In this document: in pieces, positions 50,597-58,783 of the stretch | Layout: every line of letters begins with the position of its first letter | Numbering within the stretch: the first letter of the stretch is position 1 | Source: Kitasatospora sp. NBC_01287 | GTDB lineage: Bacteria; Actinomycetota; Actinomycetes; Streptomycetales; Streptomycetaceae | Direction of reading: 5' to 3' | Length of the DNA: 64,000 nucleotides | NCBI RefSeq assembly: GCF_026340565.1 | Contig: NZ_JAPEPB010000001.1 | Coordinates: forward strand, 4,130,501-4,194,500 | Program-made: the position numbers and the translations under genes | Notes under the pieces: model-generated | Databases searched by the model: none | The model's input: the letters and a program-made list of their open reading frames with translations, nothing else | What the model was told of the DNA's origin: nothing

Positions 50597-50978
50597 GGCG
50601 TCGGTTCTCTCCAGTCTTCTTACCTGCAGCCTAATCGCCCGGTGGCTCGACCCGGGCCGTACGGGACCGTCGCGGCCGCCGGGTGCGCGCCCCTGTGGGC
50701 GTCGCATCGCTCAACCGACCGCCGGTACCGCTCGCTGGTGGTACCGCCCCTATTCTGCGTGACCGGGAGCCTTGCGGGGACCGGCCGCGCCGCCGTCGGG
50801 CCAGCCCGACCGGTGCGCCGCGCGCTCCACCGCAGCGGTCCGCACAGTGCAGGCTACCCGCCGGGCAGCTCCGCGCGACAGCCCGTAAGGCGGCGCCGAG
50901 GATACCAGGGGCTCCGGGCCGCGCCGAGCTACCCGCAATCCCTCGTCCTGGAAGGGATTGTCAGGCAGGATTGCCTGT
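50597..50978. other. Divergent DUF3027/MFS control region
   Basis: This 382-base gap contains a CGGTACC/GGTACCG inverted repeat near 50722-50747 followed by TATTCT (50751-50756), a possible -10. It also contains the CAGGCA palindrome at 50962-50977 abutting the MFS start. No gene is supported. Confidence 0.45.
50962..50977. promoter_or_regulatory. Palindrome abutting the MFS start codon
   Basis: CAGGCA-GGAT-TGCCTG is a perfect 6+4+6 palindrome that ends one base before the GTG at 50979. A repressor bound here, or the RNA hairpin, would block initiation. Confidence 0.45.
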
Positions 50979-52631
50979 GTGGCGGACGAAACTCCGTCGC
51001 AGCACGCCTCGCCCGTCGCCGTGCCGCGACAGCAGCTCGCGGTCCCCCCTGCGGACCACTCGGGTCCACAGCCGGAGGACGGGTCGCCGCTGCCCGATCC
51101 CGCCGGGCCCACCGTGCCGGATCTCACGAAACACCGGGCCGCGCCAGGGTCCGCCGCCGCCCCGGGGCCCGCCGCCGACCACGAGGCCGAGCCGGGGCAG
51201 GCGCCGGAACAGGCGCCGGAGCAGGCGCCGGAGCCGGAGCAGGCCCCCGAGGACGCCCCCCGCCGCTCCCTGCTGCTGCGTGGCGCCTCCGCGGCCGGGC
51301 TGCGCACCGGGCGGGTGGTGCACGGCACCGGGCGCCGGATCCGCAAGGCCACCTCGGCCGACGGGGCCGGCGAGTCGGGCCTGGCCAAACTGATCGAGCT
51401 GCACGCGCTGAACTCCTTCGGCGACATGCTGATCACCATCGCGCTCGCCTCCACCATCTTCTTCTCGGTGCCCACCAGCGAGGCCCGCGGTCGGGTGGCG
51501 CTCTACCTGCTGGTCACCATGGCCCCGTTCGCGCTGCTCGCCCCGGTGATCGGCCCGCTGCTCGACCGGCTGCCGCACGGCCGCCGGGCGGCGATGGCGA
51601 TGTCGATGCTGGCGCGCGCGGTGCTCGCCTGGACGATGGCCGGCTCGATCAGCGACGGCAACCTCGCGCTCTACCCGGAGGCGCTGGGCTGCCTGGTCGC
51701 CTCCAAGGCCTACGGCGTGGTGCGCAGCGTGGTGGTGCCCCGGCTCAAGCCCGCCCGGGTGACCCTGGTGAAGGCCAACTCGCGGGTGACACTGGCCGGG
51801 CTGCTGGCCACCGGCCTGGCCGCCGCGGTGGGCGGGGCGCTGCACCTGGCCGGCCCGGCCTGGCCGCTGCGCGGCGCCTTCCTGGTCTTCGTGATCGGCA
51901 CCTTGATGGCCTTTCACCTGCCGCACCAGGTCGACTCCGCGAAGGGCGAGCAGCGCGCGGTGCTGCACGCCGGCCCGCACCTGAACCCGGGCGAGCAGCC
52001 GCCGGAGTCCGAGCCGGCCCCCCGGGTCAAGGCGAGCCTGCGCACCGTGGGTCCGGCGGTGATCCTGGGCCTGCGCGCGGTGGCCGCGCTGCGCGGGCTG
52101 AGCGGCTTCCTCACCCTGTTCCTGGCCTTCCTGCTGCGGGTCGACCCGGTCGGCGGCGTGTCGCCCACCGTGGGCCTGGGCCTGCTCGCCCTGGCGGCCG
52201 GCGGCGGCAACGCGCTGGGCTCGGTCTTCGGCTCCTGGCTGCGCAGCCGGGGCGCCGAGGCCACCATCACCGCGATGCTGATGCTGGCCACCGGCGCCGC
52301 GGTCGCGTGCGCGCTCTGGTACGGGCTGGTCACCGTGCTGGTGGTGGCCGCCGTCGCCGGGATCGCGAACTCGCTGGCCAAGCTCGCGCTGGACTCGCTG
52401 ATCCAGCGCGATGTCCCCGAGGCGGTGCGCACCTCGACCTTCGCCCGTTCGGAGACGCTGATGCAGCTCTCCTGGGTGGCCGGCGGCGCGCTGGGCATCC
52501 TGCTGCCGCTCGACGGCGAGCTGGGCCTGGCCATCGCGTCGGTGCTGCTCGGCGTGGCGCTGGTCTGGACGGTGCTGGCGCTGGTCCGGCTGGGGGTTCG
52601 CGGCGGCGCACCGCACCCCCGCGTCGCGTGA
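50979..52631 (+). CDS. MFS transporter
   Basis: A 550-residue MFS protein. An unusually long hydrophilic N-terminus (about 130 residues) includes P-E-Q-A-P-E-Q-A-P-E-P-E-Q-A-P-E repeats. About 12 TMs follow, with P-L-L-D-R-L-P-H-G-R-R as the loop 2-3 motif. GTG 50979 (V-A-D-E-T-P-S-Q) is chosen. A Shine-Dalgarno is not obvious, and a 16-bp palindrome lies directly upstream. Substrate unknown. It begins a run of co-directional genes leading to mqnB/mqnD. Confidence 0.83.
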   Translation: MADETPSQHASPVAVPRQQLAVPPADHSGPQPEDGSPLPDPAGPTVPDLTKHRAAPGSAAAPGPAADHEAEPGQAPEQAPEQAPEPEQAPEDAPRRSLLLRGASAAGLRTGRVVHGTGRRIRKATSADGAGESGLAKLIELHALNSFGDMLITIALASTIFFSVPTSEARGRVALYLLVTMAPFALLAPVIGPLLDRLPHGRRAAMAMSMLARAVLAWTMAGSISDGNLALYPEALGCLVASKAYGVVRSVVVPRLKPARVTLVKANSRVTLAGLLATGLAAAVGGALHLAGPAWPLRGAFLVFVIGTLMAFHLPHQVDSAKGEQRAVLHAGPHLNPGEQPPESEPAPRVKASLRTVGPAVILGLRAVAALRGLSGFLTLFLAFLLRVDPVGGVSPTVGLGLLALAAGGGNALGSVFGSWLRSRGAEATITAMLMLATGAAVACALWYGLVTVLVVAAVAGIANSLAKLALDSLIQRDVPEAVRTSTFARSETLMQLSWVAGGALGILLPLDGELGLAIASVLLGVALVWTVLALVRLGVRGGAPHPRVA

Positions 52632-52658
52632 TCGGCAGAGTTGGATAGCCTTCGTCCC

Positions 52659-53255
52659 ATGAGCCTCAGTACCCGTGTCATCGCCGCCCTCGGCGCCGTG
52701 GTCGTGATCGGCGCCGGCACGCTCGGCGGCTCCATCGCCTACGCGGCGAGCCAGCCCGCGCCGGTCAAGAGCAAGGCCACCGTCACCATCGGCCGCTCCT
52801 CGACCGCGCTGTCCCCGAACCCGACCTGCTACAACGGCGGCAAGCCGCTGGACACGGCGGGGCGCCAGGCCTGCGCCCAGCTCTCCAACCAGCCGGCCGG
52901 GACCTTCCCCAAGCTGTCGATCAAGTCGAGCGACCAGATCGGCGTCGGGCTCGACCCGAACAGCGCGAAGAACGGCTGGCGGGCGGTGACCAACGGCGGC
53001 AACAGCCAGAGCGGCGCCGTGGTGTCGAACTTCCAGAAGGACAACACCTTCTCCGGTCTGCAGTCGGCCGCCAACGTGCTGACCACCAACCGCGACACCG
53101 CGCTGACCATCATCGAGTTCGACCCGAACAGCCCGGCGGGCTCGGCCAGCCAGGGCATCATCGCGGTCTGGTTCGTCGACCTGGTCAACTCCGCCGCCCC
53201 GGTGGCCTCGCCGCAGGACGCAAGCCAGGGTCAGGACCCCTCGCAGGGCCAGTGA
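52659..53255 (+). CDS. Secreted or membrane-anchored DUF2771-like protein
   Basis: A 198-residue protein with an N-terminal signal or anchor (V-I-A-A-L-G-A-V-V-V-I-G-A-G-T-L-G-G-S-I-A-Y-A-A). The extracytoplasmic domain has two cysteines (P-T-C-Y-N-G and Q-A-C-A-Q). The tail is Q-D-A-S-Q-G-Q-D-P-S-Q-G-Q. It resembles DUF2771, though I am not certain. It overlaps mqnB by GTGA and is co-transcribed with it. Confidence 0.65.
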   Translation: MSLSTRVIAALGAVVVIGAGTLGGSIAYAASQPAPVKSKATVTIGRSSTALSPNPTCYNGGKPLDTAGRQACAQLSNQPAGTFPKLSIKSSDQIGVGLDPNSAKNGWRAVTNGGNSQSGAVVSNFQKDNTFSGLQSAANVLTTNRDTALTIIEFDPNSPAGSASQGIIAVWFVDLVNSAAPVASPQDASQGQDPSQGQ

Positions 53256-53950
53256 CCGGCCCGCAGGACACCGGCGAGCAGCCGGCCCCCGCCGCACCGG
53301 CCGGGGGTCGGCTGCTCGTCGTCGTCGCGGTGGCCGCCGAGGCCGAGGCCGTGCGGCGCGGCGCGCCGGCCGGCCTGGTCACCGTGGTGACGGCCGGGGT
53401 CGGCCCGGCCGCGGCCGCGAGCGCCACCGCCATCGCGCTGGCCGCCGAGCGCCACCCGCTGGTGGTCTCGGCCGGGATCGCCGGCGGCTTCGCCCCGCGC
53501 GCGCCGATCGGCACGGTGGTGGCCGCCGACGCGATCATCGCCGCCGACCTGGGTGCGCAGACCCCGGACGGCTTCCAGGACGTCGCCGAGCTGGGCTTCG
53601 GCACCGTCGCGCACACCCCGCCGCCGGGCGCGGTCGCGCTGCTCGCGCGGGCCACCGGTGCGGTGGTCGGCCCGGTGCTCACCGTCTCCACCGTCACCGG
53701 CAGCGCCGAGCGCGCGGCCGAGCTGGCCGCCCGGCACCCCGGCGCGGCCGCGGAGGCGATGGAGGGCTTCGGGGTGGCCGAGGCGGCTGCCCGGTTCGGT
53801 GTGCCGGCCCTGGAACTGCGCACCGTCTCCAACGCCGTGGGCCCGCGCGACCGGGCCGCCTGGCGGATCGGCGAGGCGCTGGCGGCCCTGGAGCGCGCCT
53901 TCGCCCTGCTGCCCCACACCCGTCTGATCGAGGAGGCCACCGGTGGCTGA
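53252..53950 (+). CDS. mqnB: Futalosine hydrolase
   Basis: A 232-residue nucleoside-phosphorylase-fold enzyme. It cleaves hypoxanthine from futalosine in the alternative menaquinone pathway. V-S-A-G-I-A-G-G-F near residue 72, E-A-M-E-G-F-G-V-A near 170 and L-R-T-V-S-N are characteristic. It starts at GTG 53252, overlapping the previous stop by 4 bases. Its end overlaps mqnD by 8 bases, so the pair is translationally coupled. Confidence 0.93.
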   Translation: MTGPQDTGEQPAPAAPAGGRLLVVVAVAAEAEAVRRGAPAGLVTVVTAGVGPAAAASATAIALAAERHPLVVSAGIAGGFAPRAPIGTVVAADAIIAADLGAQTPDGFQDVAELGFGTVAHTPPPGAVALLARATGAVVGPVLTVSTVTGSAERAAELAARHPGAAAEAMEGFGVAEAAARFGVPALELRTVSNAVGPRDRAAWRIGEALAALERAFALLPHTRLIEEATGG

Positions 53951-54818
53951 GCCGCTGCGGATCGCGTACTCGCCCTGCCCCAACGACACCTTCGTCTTCC
54001 ACGCCTGGGCGCACGGCCTGCTGCCGGGCGCCGAGGCGCCCGAGGTCACCTTCGCCGACATCGACGTGACCAACGGCCTGGCCGAGCGCGGGGAGCTGGA
54101 CGTCCTCAAGGTCAGCTACGCGGCCCTGCCCTGGGTGCTCGACGAGTACGCGCTGCTGCCCTGCGGCGGGGCGCTCGGCCGCGGCTGCGGCCCGCTGGTG
54201 CTCACCCGGCCCGGGGCCGACGCCGGGGCGAGCCCGATCACGGCCGGCGCCGACCTGACCGGGAAGACGGTCGCGGTGCCCAGCGAGCGCTCCACCGCCT
54301 ACCTGCTGTTCCGGCTCTGGGCGACCGAGGCGGTGCCCGGCGGGCTCGGCGAGGTGGTGGTGCTGCCGTTCGACGAGATCATGCCCGCCGTGCGGGACGG
54401 CCGGGTGGACGCCGGCCTGGTGATCCACGAGGCCCGCTTCACCTACCAGGACTACGGGCTCGCGAAGCTGGCCGACATGGGCGAGGTCTGGGAGGCGCGC
54501 ACCGGGCTGCCGATCCCCCTGGGCGCGATCATCGCCCGGCGCTCACTGGGCGCGGCGCGGCTGCGCGAGCTGGCGGCGGCCGTGCGCGGCTCGGTCGAGG
54601 CGGCCTGGGCCGACCCGGCGGCCTCCCGGGAGTACGTGCTGGCGCACGCCCAGGAGATGGACCCGGCGGTGGCCGACCAGCACATCGGGCTCTACGTCAA
54701 CGAGTTCACCGCCGACCTCGGCCCCGAGGGCTACGCGGCCGTGCGCGGCCTGCTGGACCGGGCGGCCGAGCAGGGCCTGGTGCCGGCCGTGGCGCCGGAC
54801 GCGCTGGCCTTCCCGTAG
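53943..54818 (+). CDS. mqnD: 1,4-dihydroxy-6-naphthoate synthase
   Basis: A 291-residue periplasmic-binding-fold enzyme converting cyclic dehypoxanthine futalosine to 1,4-dihydroxy-6-naphthoate. Y-S-P-C-P-N-D-T-F-V-F-H-A-W near the start is diagnostic. D-V-L-K-V-S-Y-A-A and D-A-G-L-V-I-H-E-A-R-F-T-Y follow. GTG 53943 overlaps the mqnB end. A 20-bp repeat beginning in its last codons follows. Confidence 0.93.
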   Translation: MAEPLRIAYSPCPNDTFVFHAWAHGLLPGAEAPEVTFADIDVTNGLAERGELDVLKVSYAALPWVLDEYALLPCGGALGRGCGPLVLTRPGADAGASPITAGADLTGKTVAVPSERSTAYLLFRLWATEAVPGGLGEVVVLPFDEIMPAVRDGRVDAGLVIHEARFTYQDYGLAKLADMGEVWEARTGLPIPLGAIIARRSLGAARLRELAAAVRGSVEAAWADPAASREYVLAHAQEMDPAVADQHIGLYVNEFTADLGPEGYAAVRGLLDRAAEQGLVPAVAPDALAFP

Positions 54819-54855
54819 CCGGGCGGGCCTTCCCGCAGTCGTACCGGCCTTCCCG
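54806..54855. repeat. 20-bp repeat starting in the mqnD 3' end
   Basis: GGCCTTCCCG recurs at a 20-base period (54806, 54826, 54846). The first copy encodes the last residues A-F-P and the stop of mqnD. Each copy can serve as the left arm of the following hairpin. Confidence 0.8.
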
Positions 54856-54883
54856 CGGCCGCGAGGGCGGCGGCGGGAAGGCC
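54846..54883. terminator. Terminator between mqnD and the cold-shock gene
   Basis: GGCCTTCCCGC (54846-54856) pairs with GCGGGAAGGCC (54873-54883), an 11-bp stem with a GC-rich 16-base loop. It lies between convergent genes. Two upstream repeat copies offer alternative left arms. Confidence 0.72.
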
Positions 54884-54905
54884 CTCGGCCTCGGCCCTGC
54901 CGGTC

Positions 54906-55289
54906 TCAGACGTCGAACTGGTCGGCCACCGCGCGCAGCGCGGCCGCCAGCTTCTGGCCGACCGGCTTGGCCGGGTAGCGGCCGTGCTGCAGGCCGGGCA
55001 GCACGGTGTCCAGCATGGTGATCAGGTCCTGGACGATCGGTGCCATGTCATCAGCGCTGCGCCGCTGCGCGACGGCCACCGAGGGCAGCGCCTCCAGCAG
55101 GGTGACCCCCATCGCCTGGTCGCCGCGGTGCCCCGCGACCACACCGAACTCCACCCGCTGCCCCGGCTTGAGCGAGCTCAACCCGGCGGGCAGCGCCTTG
55201 CTGTGGACGAAGACGTCCTCGCCGTCGTCGCGCGACAGGAAGCCGAATCCCTTCGTCTCGTTGAACCATTTGACCTGGCCGGTGGGCAT
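54906..55289 (-). CDS. Cold-shock domain protein with C-terminal extension
   Basis: A 127-residue protein. The N-terminal cold-shock domain has both RNP motifs (K-G-F-G-F-L and V-F-V-H) in the order G-Q-V-K-W-F-N-E-T-K-G-F-G-F-L. It binds single-stranded nucleic acid. The C-terminal about 60 residues (M-A-P-I-V-Q-D-L-I-T-M-L-D to F-D-V) are a helical extension typical of the longer actinobacterial CspB-like proteins. A stable 5' leader hairpin lies at 55317-55344. Confidence 0.92.
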   Translation of the reverse strand: MPTGQVKWFNETKGFGFLSRDDGEDVFVHSKALPAGLSSLKPGQRVEFGVVAGHRGDQAMGVTLLEALPSVAVAQRRSADDMAPIVQDLITMLDTVLPGLQHGRYPAKPVGQKLAAALRAVADQFDV

Positions 55290-55776
55290 CTCGAATGTCC
55301 TCGGTGTGGGTGCGGGGGCGCCCCGGCGTCGTCGCCGGGGTGCCGTGAACTGGCAGGGGTGGTCCGGTCGCGCGGGCGTCCGGCGTGGTCGCGGTGGACG
55401 CCGGCGCGAGCCGGTGCAGGACGGTCCGCCGGCAGCAGGCTAGCGACCGCTCAGGGTTTCACTCGCACACGCCCGGCGGTTGGAGCCCGGCTCTGGCGAG
55501 GAAGGACGGCCAGGGCACGGCGGTACGGCCGGACGACGGAACCCGGTCGGTCGTCATGGCGGTCACCCCCTGGCCGGAAGCGGGGTCGGTCGACCCCGTG
55601 CGAGACCTGCATACCCTGCGCACCCGGAGTTCGAAACTCGCTGTCCCCGGCGAACCGCAGGCAGTGACGGGATCGAGATCCGCGCAGGTGGCGGGGGTCG
55701 GGCCGAGGGGCCGCGGACTCTGCGAGACTGGGGCGGTCGGTTCGAAGCGTGACGGTGCGGGTGAAGGAGGGCTGCC
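55290..55776. other. Cold-shock gene leader and intergenic region
   Basis: This 487-base gap has the leader hairpin at 55317-55344, a GGGGTCG-GT-CGACCCC palindrome near 55583-55598 and a GAGTT-CGA-AACTC palindrome near 55631-55643. The last one resembles a tRNA T-arm, but no tRNA fold surrounds it. No gene is supported. Confidence 0.5.
55317..55344 (-). promoter_or_regulatory. 5'-leader hairpin of the cold-shock gene
   Basis: In the minus-strand RNA, CCCCGGCG pairs with CGCCGGGG around a 4-base loop, with three further outer pairs after one mismatch. It lies 28 bases before the start codon. It may be a temperature-sensitive control structure; that is inference. Confidence 0.45.
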
Positions 55777-56010
55777 GTGAGCGGCAAGGAGTCGGGCGAG
55801 GGCCTGGTGCGGGTGGGCGCGGTGGTGTTCGTGGTGGGGGCGCTGGCCACGATCGCGACGTTCGTCCCGCTCTTCTTCCACCTCACCCCGCTGCCCACCC
55901 CCGCGTACTTCGCGAGCATGCTGATGCCGCTGGGCTTCCTGCTCGCGCTGCTCGGCCTGTTCCGCTCGGCCCGCGCCCAGCGACGCCGGGCCGACGCCGC
56001 CGCGGGCTAG
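55777..56010 (+). CDS. Small two-TM membrane protein
   Basis: A 77-residue protein starting at GTG 55777 with GGAGGG upstream (in gaaggagggctgcc). It has two hydrophobic helices (V-G-A-V-V-F-V-V-G-A-L-A-T-I-A-T-F-V-P-L-F-F; L-M-P-L-G-F-L-L-A-L-L-G-L-F) and a basic end (R-S-A-R-A-Q-R-R-R-A-D). Such proteins are common near the cold-shock gene in streptomycetes, as I recall. Function unknown. Confidence 0.7.
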   Translation: MSGKESGEGLVRVGAVVFVVGALATIATFVPLFFHLTPLPTPAYFASMLMPLGFLLALLGLFRSARAQRRRADAAAG

Positions 56011-56028
56011 CCGCGGGCCGGCCGCCGG

Positions 56029-56664
56029 CTAGCTGCCGGTGGCGCGGTGCCCGGCCAGCCAGGCCGGGAACTCGGTGAGGTCGGCGAGCACCACGTCCGC
56101 GCCCGCCTCGGCCAGTTGCTCGGCGCCGTACGGCCCGGTGGCCACCCCGACGGCCACCGCGCCGGCCGCGCGGGCGCCGATGATGTCGCCGAGGTGGTCG
56201 CCGACGTAGACGCTCGCGCCCAGCTCGCGCAGCGCGGTGCCCTTGGTCTCCGCCCACAGGTCGCCGACCAGCGCGTCGTACTCGATGCCCGCGTGCTCCA
56301 GGTGCAGCCGCGCGTTGGGCTCGTACTTGCCGGTGATCACCGCGACCCGACCGCCGGCCTCGCGCACCGCGGCCACCGACGCGTACGCGCCCGGCAGCGG
56401 GACGGTCGGCGCGAAGGCGTGGTCGCGGTAGAGCGCCCGGTAGCGGTCCAGCATCGCGGGCAGCTGCTCCTGGGCGAACCAGTTGGTCAGCTCGACGGTC
56501 AGCGGCGGCCCGAGCCGGGTGACGGCCAGGTCGGCGTCGATGTAGGTGCCGGTCTCGGCGGAGAGCGCCAGGTAGGTGGCCTTGATGCCGGGCCGGGTGT
56601 CCAGCAGGGTCATGTCGAGGTCGAAGCCGACGGTGAGCGGGGCGGGCACGGAGATCGCTGACAT
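56029..56664 (-). CDS. HAD-family hydrolase
   Basis: A 211-residue HAD phosphatase. Motif I is G-F-D-L-D-M-T-L-L-D near residue 13, motif II V-I-T-G-K near 111, the conserved Lys in E-T-K-G-T-A, and motif IV V-G-D-H-L-G-D-I-I-G-A near 153. Methionine replaces the common glycine in D-x-D-x-T, which is tolerated. The substrate is unknown; phosphoglycolate-type phosphatases look similar. It is convergent with the small membrane gene. Confidence 0.87.
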   Translation of the reverse strand: MSAISVPAPLTVGFDLDMTLLDTRPGIKATYLALSAETGTYIDADLAVTRLGPPLTVELTNWFAQEQLPAMLDRYRALYRDHAFAPTVPLPGAYASVAAVREAGGRVAVITGKYEPNARLHLEHAGIEYDALVGDLWAETKGTALRELGASVYVGDHLGDIIGARAAGAVAVGVATGPYGAEQLAEAGADVVLADLTEFPAWLAGHRATGS

Positions 56665-56749
56665 GCCCCTCAGCCTAGAGGCATCGCATAACGCCCTTTT
56701 CCCCCCATCTGGGACATCATTTCCCTGACCGGCCGTCAGAGGAGCCCCG

Positions 56750-57718
56750 ATGCACCGTCACCCGTCGCGCCGCGCCGTGCTGGCGGCGGGCCTGGCCGCC
56801 ACGCTCGGCGCCTGCGGGCCGACCCCGGGCCTGCCCGCCCCGCAGGCGGCGGTGGGCGCCGCCGGCCCCGAGCCCAGCGCCGTCGTCACGGCGGCCACCG
56901 GCGCGGTGGCGGTGCCGGGCCTGCCGACCCGGGTGGTGGTGCTGGACACCGCCGAGCTGGACTCGGCGATGACCCTGGGGATCACCCCGATCGGCGCCTG
57001 CCGGGCGGCGGAGGCACCGGGCCTGCCCCGGTACTGGCCGGCCTCCCGACTCGCCGAGGTGGCCGTCACCGGCACCATCGGCGCACCGGACCTGGCCGCG
57101 ATCGAGGCACTGCGCCCCGAGCTGATCCTGAGCAGCCGGCTGCGCGACGGCGGCCGCTACGAGGCGCTGCGCCGGATCGCGCCCACCGTGCTCACCCGGA
57201 CCACCGGCGCCACCTGGAAGGAGAACTTCCAGCTGCACGCCCGCGCGCTCGGCCGGCAGGCCGAGGCGGACGCGGTGATCGCCGCCTACCGGACCCAGCT
57301 GGCCGAGACCTCCCGGATGGTCGGCGGCCCGGGCGCCACCGCGGGCCGCAAGGTCAGCCTGGTGCGCTTCGTCCAGGGCGGGCGGATCCGGCTCTACGGC
57401 CGGCAGAGCTTCCCCGGCAGCCTCCTCACCGACCTGGGGCTCGGCCGGCCCGATGCGCAGAACGTCGACCAGTTCGACACCGAGGTCAAGCCCGACCAGC
57501 TCTCCGGGGCCGACGGCGACCTGCTGCTCTACTCGACCTACGGCGACCCGGACGCGGCGGGCACCACCGCGACCCTGGCCGGGCCGGCCTGGCGGGCGCT
57601 CGGCGCGGTCCGGGCGGGGCGGGCCTTCCCGGTGGACGACCAACTGTGGTTCGAGGGGATCGGCTGCACCGGCGCCGGCCTGGTGCTGAGCCAACTCCAG
57701 TGCCTGCTGGGCTTCTGA
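56750..57718 (+). CDS. Siderophore-type ABC substrate-binding lipoprotein
   Basis: A 322-residue FepB/FhuD-like binding protein. A twin-arginine-like S-R-R-A-V-L-A signal ends in the lipobox L-G-A-C with Cys22, so it is anchored outside the membrane. T-R-V-V-V-L-D-T-A-E-L-D-S, L-G-I-T-P-I-G and P-E-L-I-L-S-S-R are family landmarks. ATG 56750 follows AGAGGAG. No permease or ATPase genes are adjacent, so it is an orphan component. Iron control by DmdR1 is likely in principle, but no clear iron box was seen upstream. Confidence 0.85.
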   Translation: MHRHPSRRAVLAAGLAATLGACGPTPGLPAPQAAVGAAGPEPSAVVTAATGAVAVPGLPTRVVVLDTAELDSAMTLGITPIGACRAAEAPGLPRYWPASRLAEVAVTGTIGAPDLAAIEALRPELILSSRLRDGGRYEALRRIAPTVLTRTTGATWKENFQLHARALGRQAEADAVIAAYRTQLAETSRMVGGPGATAGRKVSLVRFVQGGRIRLYGRQSFPGSLLTDLGLGRPDAQNVDQFDTEVKPDQLSGADGDLLLYSTYGDPDAAGTTATLAGPAWRALGAVRAGRAFPVDDQLWFEGIGCTGAGLVLSQLQCLLGF

Positions 57719-57780
57719 GCGCCGATCAGCGCCCCGTCCGCCCCCTTGTGACGCGCACCACACGGGACCACCATGACGAT

Positions 57781-58665
57781 ATGACGAACACTCAGCTCCG
57801 AGGTGAGTCACCCGCCGGGCAGGACGCGGCGGCCCGCCGCCGCAAGGCCGCCCTGGCCCACGCCTTCACGCTCGCGGCCGACGAGTACGACGAGGCCAAC
57901 GGCGGCTTCTTCAATCCGATCGGCGCCCGGCTGGCCAGGCTGGCCGGGCTCCGCCCGGGCGACCGGGTGCTTGACGTGGGCTGCGGCCGGGGCGCCGTGC
58001 TCTTCGCGGCGCTCGCCGAGGTCGGCCCCGAGGGCTACGTGGTCGGGGTCGACCTGGCCCCCGGGATGGTCCAGGCGACCGCCGCGCAGGCGGCCGGGCG
58101 CGGGCTGCGCAACGTCTGCGTCCGGCTGGACGACGCCGAGGCGCTCGGGTTCCCCGACCGCTCCTTCGAGGCCGCGCTCTCCTCCTTCGCGGTGATCTTC
58201 ACCCCCGACCCGGCGGCCGCGCTGGCCTCGGTGCACCGGGTGCTGGTGCCCGGCGGCCGGTTCGGCTTCACCGCCTTCGGCGCGGACGAACCCGGCTGGG
58301 AGCGGCCCGGCGCGGCGCTCAACGCCTTCCTCCCCGCGGAGGCGGCCCGGCTGCGGCAGAGCCGCGCGGCCCGGTTCAACCCGCTGGGCCGCAGCCCCGA
58401 GGAGGCGGCCGAGCTGCTGCACCGGGCCGGCTTCACCGACGTACGAACGGTCGAGCACCTCGCGGCCACCCACTACCCCACCGCCGACGCCTGGTGGCAC
58501 GCGCAGCGGGCCGGCGGATGGCGCGGGGTGCTGGAGGCGATCCCGGCCGAGCGACTGGACGAAGCGCGGGCCGCCGCACTGGCGGTGCTCGCCCCGCTGA
58601 CCGCCGCGGACGGCAGCCTGGTGCGGCGCACCGCGATCCGCTACACGACCGCCCTGCGGGAGTAG
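57781..58665 (+). CDS. Class I SAM-dependent methyltransferase
   Basis: A 294-residue UbiE/Methyltransf_11-type protein. Motif I is V-L-D-V-G-C-G-R-G near residue 60, followed by V-V-G-V-D-L-A-P-G-M and the D-D-A-E-A-L-G-F-P-D-R-S-F motif. Substrate unknown. ATG 57781 is used. An array of 13-bp repeats follows the stop by 25 bases. Confidence 0.86.
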   Translation: MTNTQLRGESPAGQDAAARRRKAALAHAFTLAADEYDEANGGFFNPIGARLARLAGLRPGDRVLDVGCGRGAVLFAALAEVGPEGYVVGVDLAPGMVQATAAQAAGRGLRNVCVRLDDAEALGFPDRSFEAALSSFAVIFTPDPAAALASVHRVLVPGGRFGFTAFGADEPGWERPGAALNAFLPAEAARLRQSRAARFNPLGRSPEEAAELLHRAGFTDVRTVEHLAATHYPTADAWWHAQRAGGWRGVLEAIPAERLDEARAAALAVLAPLTAADGSLVRRTAIRYTTALRE

Positions 58666-58690
58666 CGTGCCGGGCGCTCGGCCACGGGCG

Positions 58691-58752
58691 GGCGGTTCGG
58701 GCAGGCGGTTCGGGCAGGCGGTTCGGGCAGGCGGTGCGGGCAGGCGGTGCGG
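58691..58752. repeat. 13-bp tandem repeat after the methyltransferase
   Basis: GGCGGTTCGGGCA is repeated three times exactly, then with one change in the fourth copy and partly in a fifth. It lies between convergent genes and has no spacers. Confidence 0.88.
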
Positions 58753-58783
58753 CCGGGCTCTCCCGGCGGCGCTGCCCGCCCGA

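Noticed and set aside
50961..53297. A 778-residue minus-strand open frame opposite the MFS and DUF2771-like genes
   Set aside because: The residues are His/Gln/Arg/Gly-rich nonsense, and the plus strand has transmembrane and signal-peptide structure.
55625..55650. tRNA-like T-arm (GAGTTCGAAACTC)
   Set aside because: No acceptor stem, D-arm or anticodon arm could be built around it; a short palindrome only.
58691..58752. CRISPR-like repeat array
   Set aside because: Direct 13-bp tandem copies without spacers; a minisatellite.
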